This document shows, in pieces, positions 60,911 through 64,000 of a stretch of 64,000 nt of DNA. Under the pieces are notes generated by a model that was not told where the DNA came from, searched no databases, and saw nothing but the letters and a program-made list of their open reading frames with translations. This DNA is from Chromobotia macracanthus (lineage: Eukaryota > Chordata > Actinopteri > Cypriniformes > Botiidae): contig JAZGTH010000002.1 in assembly GCA_036877525.1 (NCBI GenBank), positions 3,766,001 to 3,830,000 on the forward strand, given 5' to 3'. Every line of letters starts with the position of its first letter. Positions within the stretch are counted from its first letter, which is position 1. The position numbers and the translations under genes were made by a program.

Positions 60911-62360
60911 CAGGATAAAACCTGGATTCATTTTAAGAAGGTTATTCATTGTTTGCAAATGTTGAAGTAGTTGTTGGTAGCTTAATCACTGTACTATGAA
61001 TATTGCTTCACCTGTAATCAGTCTAGGTAAAAGCCTGAGGTTAATGTATATAAACCAGATAAAGTTTTGTATTTGTCTGTATATAGGGTGTATATACTGT
61101 ACACACATTTACAATGAAAAGTTAAGCTTTCGCTTGAAGAGCTATGAGCTGATGAAATCACAGCAGAAATGATGTGAGGGATTAAGATTTTTGTGGTGGA
61201 GACCAACAGGAACAAAAGCACAGAGAAAAAAATGACTTTGGATCCATTTTTGTCTTTGTTCCTGTGGATCATTCCGTGAGCGGCTACAATCCCCAAATGG
61301 TTGAAGCACTGGGTTCACCGGTGTCAGGTGGCTCATTTCAACAAACAAATCACATTATTCAGCGTATAGCTCACCACCACAGGGCCAATCACAAGTACAT
61401 TGAGTAAAATTTGATCAGTCCTGTGATGACTGTAAAGCCGTTTTACGTAAACTGTGTACTTCAAGTTCTGCACACCGTGACCTGGTCTCCTGTGAGAATG
61501 TTTTAGAAAGGGGGCAGCAACTAGCACAATGTACAATGAAGGAGCTGAAAAGGGAAAATGCTCAAAGTAAGATGCGTCACAAGGCGTATAATAAAAATTG
61601 ACCTTTATAAATAATGACAGGCGGCAGATAATGACAGTGTGTTTTGTTTAACAAGAAGTCAACATTTTGCTGTTCTGGTCTGCTGATGGGCACATATTGT
61701 ATTGCTGGCAGAACCAAGTAAATGAAGACACAACGATCGCTTTGTGTTTCAGTAAGAGAATAAAAGCTTTGATGAAGTGGCAAAATGCTGTTTGTGTGTA
61801 TTGATTAATCCGTGGTGGCTAAAGAGAGGGAGCTTTTGAAAAGACACTTGTTGTTATTGCAGGAGTGATTAAGTGGTAAGGATGAAAGGTTAGTGGTGTT
61901 TTCCCCCCCACACAAACATGCATTTTAAAGCAATTTGTATTTTGGCAGCCTGGAGTGAGTTTTGTACAGCTCCTGTAGAAACCATAAGAATTGACTGTTG
62001 TCTGTGTAATTGTGAATCTCGTTGAACTTGTAAGGGAGGTGGTTTGTCTAGTGTTTTCCGTGAGTTTTAAGGGCCCCTCTGTTGCTTTTCAAACACCCCC
62101 AACGGCTGATAAATTTTATCAACAAAACGCAACACTTCCGCCTCTAAGAAGCTGTTTACCACCGATCACAGCATATGCTTAAACCAGGGCAGGCTCTTCT
62201 TCATTGTCAGGAATGTCTTAAATATAGACAATTTAGTAGAATGAAGTTTCTGATAAAAACAGAACCTACCCTTTTTATTTTAACTAAATAAACATTATTT
62301 TTAATTCATATTATTGGTTTGTGCTAAGTTTTGACATATCAAGTGCAAAAATGAAAGGTC
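60911..62360. other. downstream of the receptor, no gene recognised
   Basis: No repeat or gene identified. The alternative acceptor for a receptor second exon (ending 61862) lies here. AATAAA-type signals occur (for example GAGAATAAAAG near 61757 and AAATAAACATT near 62286) but are uninformative in such AT-rich DNA. Confidence 0.45.
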
Positions 62361-62570
62361 TGTAAACAAGAATCTCAGATACATTTGCATACTAAGGTCA
62401 GAGACCTTAGTTTTGCTTGGAGCACATCCAGTTGTTCGTGAATGGTTGTAAACAGTTGTTCGTAAACACAGATTTGGAATGTCTTGAATTCCAAATCTGC
62501 TTCTCCAATACATTTGCATGCCAAAGTCAAAGACTAGTTTTGATTGGAATATGTCCAGTTGTTCTCCTCC
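62361..62570. repeat. 129-bp tandem duplication with a 12-bp hairpin between the units
   Basis: ATACATTTGCAT at 62379-62390 recurs at 62508-62519. Both are followed by a CTAAGGTCAGAGAC / CCAAAGTCAAAGAC segment, a TTAGTTTTG variant and ACATCCAGTTGTTC / ATGTCCAGTTGTTC. CAGATTTGGAAT (62469-62480) pairs perfectly with ATTCCAAATCTG (62488-62499). Confidence 0.75.
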
Positions 62571-64000
62571 TGATGACTGGCCAAAAGCAGTAAATTGCCT
62601 TCACCTTTCCATGCAAGCTGGAGCTAGATGGACACATCAAAAGTATATTTTTGGTTGGGAAAATAATCAAAAGATTTAATGTAGATGCATACCAGACACA
62701 GCATGCATTATCATTTTATTCTCACTGCATTACGCCATAGGATTACAATGTGCTGGGTTAAAAATGGACACATCTTAGCATAACAACATTTGAAAGCTGC
62801 TTTAAATCGGTATATTCATTCATTATGGGCAAGCGTGGAAATTTCCATTCCCTGAATTGAAATTATGTGTTATGGGGTATGACATTTTGCAAATTAGGAT
62901 TTTAGTTTCATTGTATCATGACTCTGTTAGTTTAATAACTATTTGCGAAACTAACTGTTACTATATGTCTTCTGACACCTGTATGCATATTTTCCAAGAG
63001 CCTGATTTTACAAACAGGTGCTCAATCACTGAATAGGTTTGTGGGTACAAGCATAATGCAGTTGACAAGCATAGGCTAGAATAATAGCTTAACCCATCAC
63101 CTTCATTGCTGTAACAATGGGGCACCATATTTCCACAGAACAGGCAATTATCACCACCATCAGTTACTGGTATCGCTCTCTGGCTACTGTTGAGCTTTAC
63201 AAGAAAGGGCAGCTAAGACTGGCTCTTGAATGATAAATAACAAAATAAAGCGACGGGTTTCAGGTATGAGATCTCAAATCAGGGAGTGTTAGAATAGCTT
63301 GGCAGTAAATGCTTTTCTGTTTTCTTTGTTCCATTTCAGTAATTCAAACTTACAATGATACAAATCATACATAATAAAACTGCAATGATTGATAATATTT
63401 CAATAGGTATGTGGACAAAAGTCCTTTGATTTTAAAACAGGCCTTCTGAGCATGTGCATTGAACCATATGTTGTACATCAGCAAAAGCATGCCTTCAAGT
63501 GATTGCTCTATCATACTAAGGAAAAAAACAGTGAAAAAAGGAGAGCAGGCAAAAAGGCAAAGTGCAAACAGAATAAGCAATGAGCTAATTCCCTGCAACA
63601 GGATATGAACTCAATATTGAAAAAAGCTCTTTTTTAGCCATGATAGAGCAAATCAGCAAGATCTAGCTAAGCAAATCTGCTGCTTACCAGATGACCTCAC
63701 TGTTTTTCTCATTTTAGGAGATTATCCTTTTTCTAAGTCTTTGCTTGTAGGCCTATCAACAAAAAACAGTCATTTATGGACATTTAGAGCAACCTGGTTT
63801 AATCTTTATAGCATCTTTAGAGTAATCAGTCTCATGGCACTTTTTGGTGATTTTCTTAAAGAACTTGGATGTTTAACTGAGCATCCATGAGCAAAGATGG
63901 ACAAATCTCACATTTTGCAAATCCCACACTTCCAGATCCAGCAAGGAAATTGCCATTAAAGAAAATGTGAATGCTAACAGACAGCCTTCTCAAGGTGTTA
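62571..64000. other. right-hand flank, no gene recognised
   Basis: AT-rich DNA without recognised repeats. The 77-codon minus-strand frame at 63365-63598 is hydrophobic but unsupported. Confidence 0.5.

Overview
The window looks like AT-rich vertebrate DNA from a teleost, most likely a cyprinid or close cypriniform. The reasons are a beta-adrenergic receptor with teleost-type sequence and a dense set of repeat types familiar from carp and zebrafish genomes. These include TTAA-ended MITEs starting with AAAGGGATAGTTCA, CCCTAGCAACC/GCTAGCAT repeats, GTTACGTATGTAAC palindromes, tRNA-derived SINEs and an L2-type LINE 3' end. Repeat names come from memory of these families and were not checked by search. 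No prokaryotic features are present.

Layout. (1) The left edge (1-1135, minus strand) holds the 5' part of a protocadherin most like pcdh8 (paraxial protocadherin): signal peptide and EC1 to the start of EC4. At least three frameshifts and a linker deletion break it, so it is most likely a decaying duplicate. (2) About 55 kb follows with no gene I can recognise. It is single-copy-looking AT-rich DNA with scattered MITEs, SINE and LINE tails, microsatellites and degenerate minisatellites. Its most structured part is a CpG- and GC-richer block at 43156-44312, made of two abutting palindromic elements whose arms are related to each other. (3) At the right, 57577-58887 (plus) is an intact single-exon reading frame for a beta-3-type adrenergic receptor (adrb3). 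A GA-rich 5' flank and a leader with several short upstream ORFs precede it. (4) 58888-64000 is the receptor's 3' flank or intron, with microsatellites, one MITE and a 129-bp tandem duplication.

The two genes have no evident functional link. The receptor is the only gene likely to make a protein. Its main points of interest are an apparent stop codon lying inside a perfect GTAAGT splice donor, so the true C-terminus may come from a downstream exon; a DRF in place of DRY at the end of TM3; and a PKA-type site plus a Ser/Thr-rich tail, which are unlike mammalian beta-3 receptors. I found no convincing evidence for a wholly new system. The 43-44 kb palindromic block and one orphan exon-like segment at 26829-26895 are the least explained structures.
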